Source of the DNA: Salinicoccus roseus
GTDB taxonomy: Bacteria; Bacillota; Bacilli; Staphylococcales; Salinicoccaceae
NCBI RefSeq assembly: GCF_003814515.1
Contig: NZ_RKQJ01000001.1
Location: 372,001 to 436,000 of the forward strand
Reading direction: 5' to 3'
DNA length: 64,000 bases
Shown: one piece after another, positions 62,939 to 64,000 of the stretch
Layout of the letters: the number at the start of each line of letters is the position of its first letter
How positions within the stretch are numbered: position 1 is the first letter of the stretch
The notes under the pieces: generated by a model
Told to the model about the DNA's origin: nothing
The model's input: the letters and a program-made list of their open reading frames with translations, nothing else
Database searches by the model: none
Made by a program: the position numbers and the translations under genes

Positions 62939-64000
62939 TTATTTCAACGAACCATGCGGGTCGATGACGAATTTCTTCGCTGCACCCTTATCGAAGTCCT
63001 GGTAACCATTCGGCGCCTCGTCCAGACTGATGACCGTTGCATTAACCGCTTTCGCAATATCTGCACGGCCGGAAAGGATGGCCTTCATCAGGTCACGGTT
63101 GTATTTCATTGCAGGTGTCTGGCCTGTAACGAATGTATGTGCCTTCGCCCAACCGAGGCCGAGACGTACTTTCAAGGTACCCTGCTGTGCTTCCTTGTCG
63201 GATGCTCCTGGATCCTCAGTAACATAAAGGCCTGGGATACCGAGCTTACCACCGGCTGTCGTAACGTCCATGATGCTGTTGAGCACAGCGGCAGGCTGTT
63301 CCCCGCCATCGGCGCCATGGCCTGATGCCTCAAAACCGACTGCATCGACGGCGCAATCCACTTCGTCCACTCCAAGTATATTTTCGATCTGCTCACTCAA
63401 CCGGTCATGCTTGGAGACGTTGACCGTCTCACATCCGAAGCTTTCCGCCTGCTTGAGACGTTCATCCTGCAGGTCACCGACGATGACGCGGGATGCGCCG
63501 AGAAGCTGCGCCGAGTGTGCAGCAGCGAGGCCAACCGGGCCGGCACCGGCGATATATACCGTCGAACCTGTCTTGACGCCTGCAGTGTAGGCCCCATGAT
63601 AGCCCGTCGGGAAGATGTCGGAAAGCATCGTCAAATCGAGTACTTTCTCCATAGCCACTTCCCTATCCGGGAATACGAGCAGCTGGAAGTCTGCGTACGG
63701 CACCATGACATATTCGGACTGGCCGCCGACCCAGCCTCCCATATCTACATAGCCATAAGCTGCACCGGCACGTTCCGGGTTCGTGTTCAGGCAAATATGT
63801 GTTTTCTGTTCACGACACATGACACAACGGCCACATGCGATGTTGAAAGGTACGGAGGCGATGTCGCCTTTTTTGACGAATTCGACGTCCCTGCCCACTT
63901 CAATGACTTCCCCTAAAATTTCATGACCGAGGACAAGCCCTTCAGGCGCCGTCGTTCTACCTCTTACCATATGCTGGTCACTACCACAGATGTTCGTCGT
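62939..64000 (-). CDS. fdhA: Glutathione-independent formaldehyde dehydrogenase (N-terminus beyond right edge)
   Basis: A zinc-dependent MDR-family enzyme oxidising formaldehyde to formate with tightly bound NAD. The visible 354 or so residues begin TNICGSDQHMVRGRTTAPEG and include GHEILGEVIEVGRD, four structural-zinc Cys in CGRCVMCREQKTHIC, the Rossmann loop AGAGPVGLAAA and the characteristic insert AVDAVGFEASGHGADGGE. End-to-end resemblance to the Pseudomonas putida enzyme is strong. Only the first few dozen residues are missing. It may clear formaldehyde made by the sarcosine oxidase at 34 kb. Confidence 0.92.
   Translation of the reverse strand, partial: TTNICGSDQHMVRGRTTAPEGLVLGHEILGEVIEVGRDVEFVKKGDIASVPFNIACGRCVMCREQKTHICLNTNPERAGAAYGYVDMGGWVGGQSEYVMVPYADFQLLVFPDREVAMEKVLDLTMLSDIFPTGYHGAYTAGVKTGSTVYIAGAGPVGLAAAHSAQLLGASRVIVGDLQDERLKQAESFGCETVNVSKHDRLSEQIENILGVDEVDCAVDAVGFEASGHGADGGEQPAAVLNSIMDVTTAGGKLGIPGLYVTEDPGASDKEAQQGTLKVRLGLGWAKAHTFVTGQTPAMKYNRDLMKAILSGRADIAKAVNATVISLDEAPNGYQDFDKGAAKKFVIDPHGSLK

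Noticed and set aside
1-64000. CRISPR arrays, insertion sequences, integrases, tRNA or rRNA genes
   Set aside because: Scanned by eye on both strands; no repeat-spacer pattern, transposase motif, terminal repeats or RNA-gene signatures were found.

Overview
The window is a chromosomal segment from a low-GC Gram-positive coccus of the family Staphylococcaceae. By eye its base composition is much more balanced than Staphylococcus itself. Acidic lipoprotein and cytochrome linkers and a monomeric sarcosine oxidase point to a halotolerant relative such as Salinicoccus or Jeotgalicoccus; this genus guess is inference. Proteins such as GcvPA, LipM, PBP3, Zur, Nfo and the single-chain glycyl-tRNA synthetase look staphylococcal rather than bacillar. 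No rRNA, tRNA, CRISPR array, insertion sequence, prophage or plasmid gene was seen.

Layout, left to right. 1-6.4 kb: accC (cut by the left edge), accB, efp, an M24 peptidase, a lipoprotein, yqhQ, a small membrane protein, octanoyltransferase lipM and a rhodanese-fold protein. 6.4-10.6 kb: glycine cleavage genes gcvT-gcvPA-gcvPB behind a single-aptamer glycine riboswitch. 10.6-14.7 kb: the competence pseudopilus operon comGA-GB-GC-GD-GE-GF, a 57-codon comGG-like frame, then aroK. 14.9-22.8 kb: yqgY, yqgX and yqgW homologues, argGH with a divergent SDR gene, glucokinase, yqgQ, rhomboid gluP and 5-formyl-THF cyclo-ligase. 22.9-29.7 kb: pstSCAB-phoU behind a four-repeat Pho box, and a class B PBP. 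29.8-32.5 kb: sodA, a DUF1189 protein and ispG. 32.5-36.8 kb: an accessory block with a LysR regulator, soxA and a PmtRAB-like ABC operon. 36.8-44.6 kb: Zur-controlled znuC-znuB-zur, then nfo, cshB, ispH, a Nif3-like gene, trmK and a cytochrome c. 44.7-54.6 kb: sigA, dnaG, ppsR, ccpN, T-box-controlled glyS, and phoH-ybeY-dgkA-cdd-era-recO. 54.6-64 kb: order no longer familiar, with an unknown protein, a radical SAM/SPASM enzyme, a VOC protein, an AhpD-like protein, a blasticidin-deaminase-like protein, a YwiC-like protein, a CXXC membrane protein, topB, a small GNAT protein, a small multidrug-export protein and a glutathione-independent formaldehyde dehydrogenase cut by the right edge.

Most of the window is housekeeping DNA with dense operons, many ATGA-type overlaps and strong rho-independent terminators. 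The most interesting material is regulatory: a singlet glycine riboswitch, a compact glycyl T-box leader, a four-repeat Pho box, twin Zur sites lying in and next to the znuC promoter, a perfect operator palindrome over the -10 of the Pmt-like operon, and a perfect palindrome between -35 and -10 of soxA. One-carbon and glycine metabolism recur (gcv, sarcosine oxidase, formaldehyde dehydrogenase, formyl-THF cyclo-ligase, lipM). I did not find a clearly undescribed multi-gene system; the best leads are the soxA/LysR/Pmt-like insertion and the accessory genes right of 54.6 kb.
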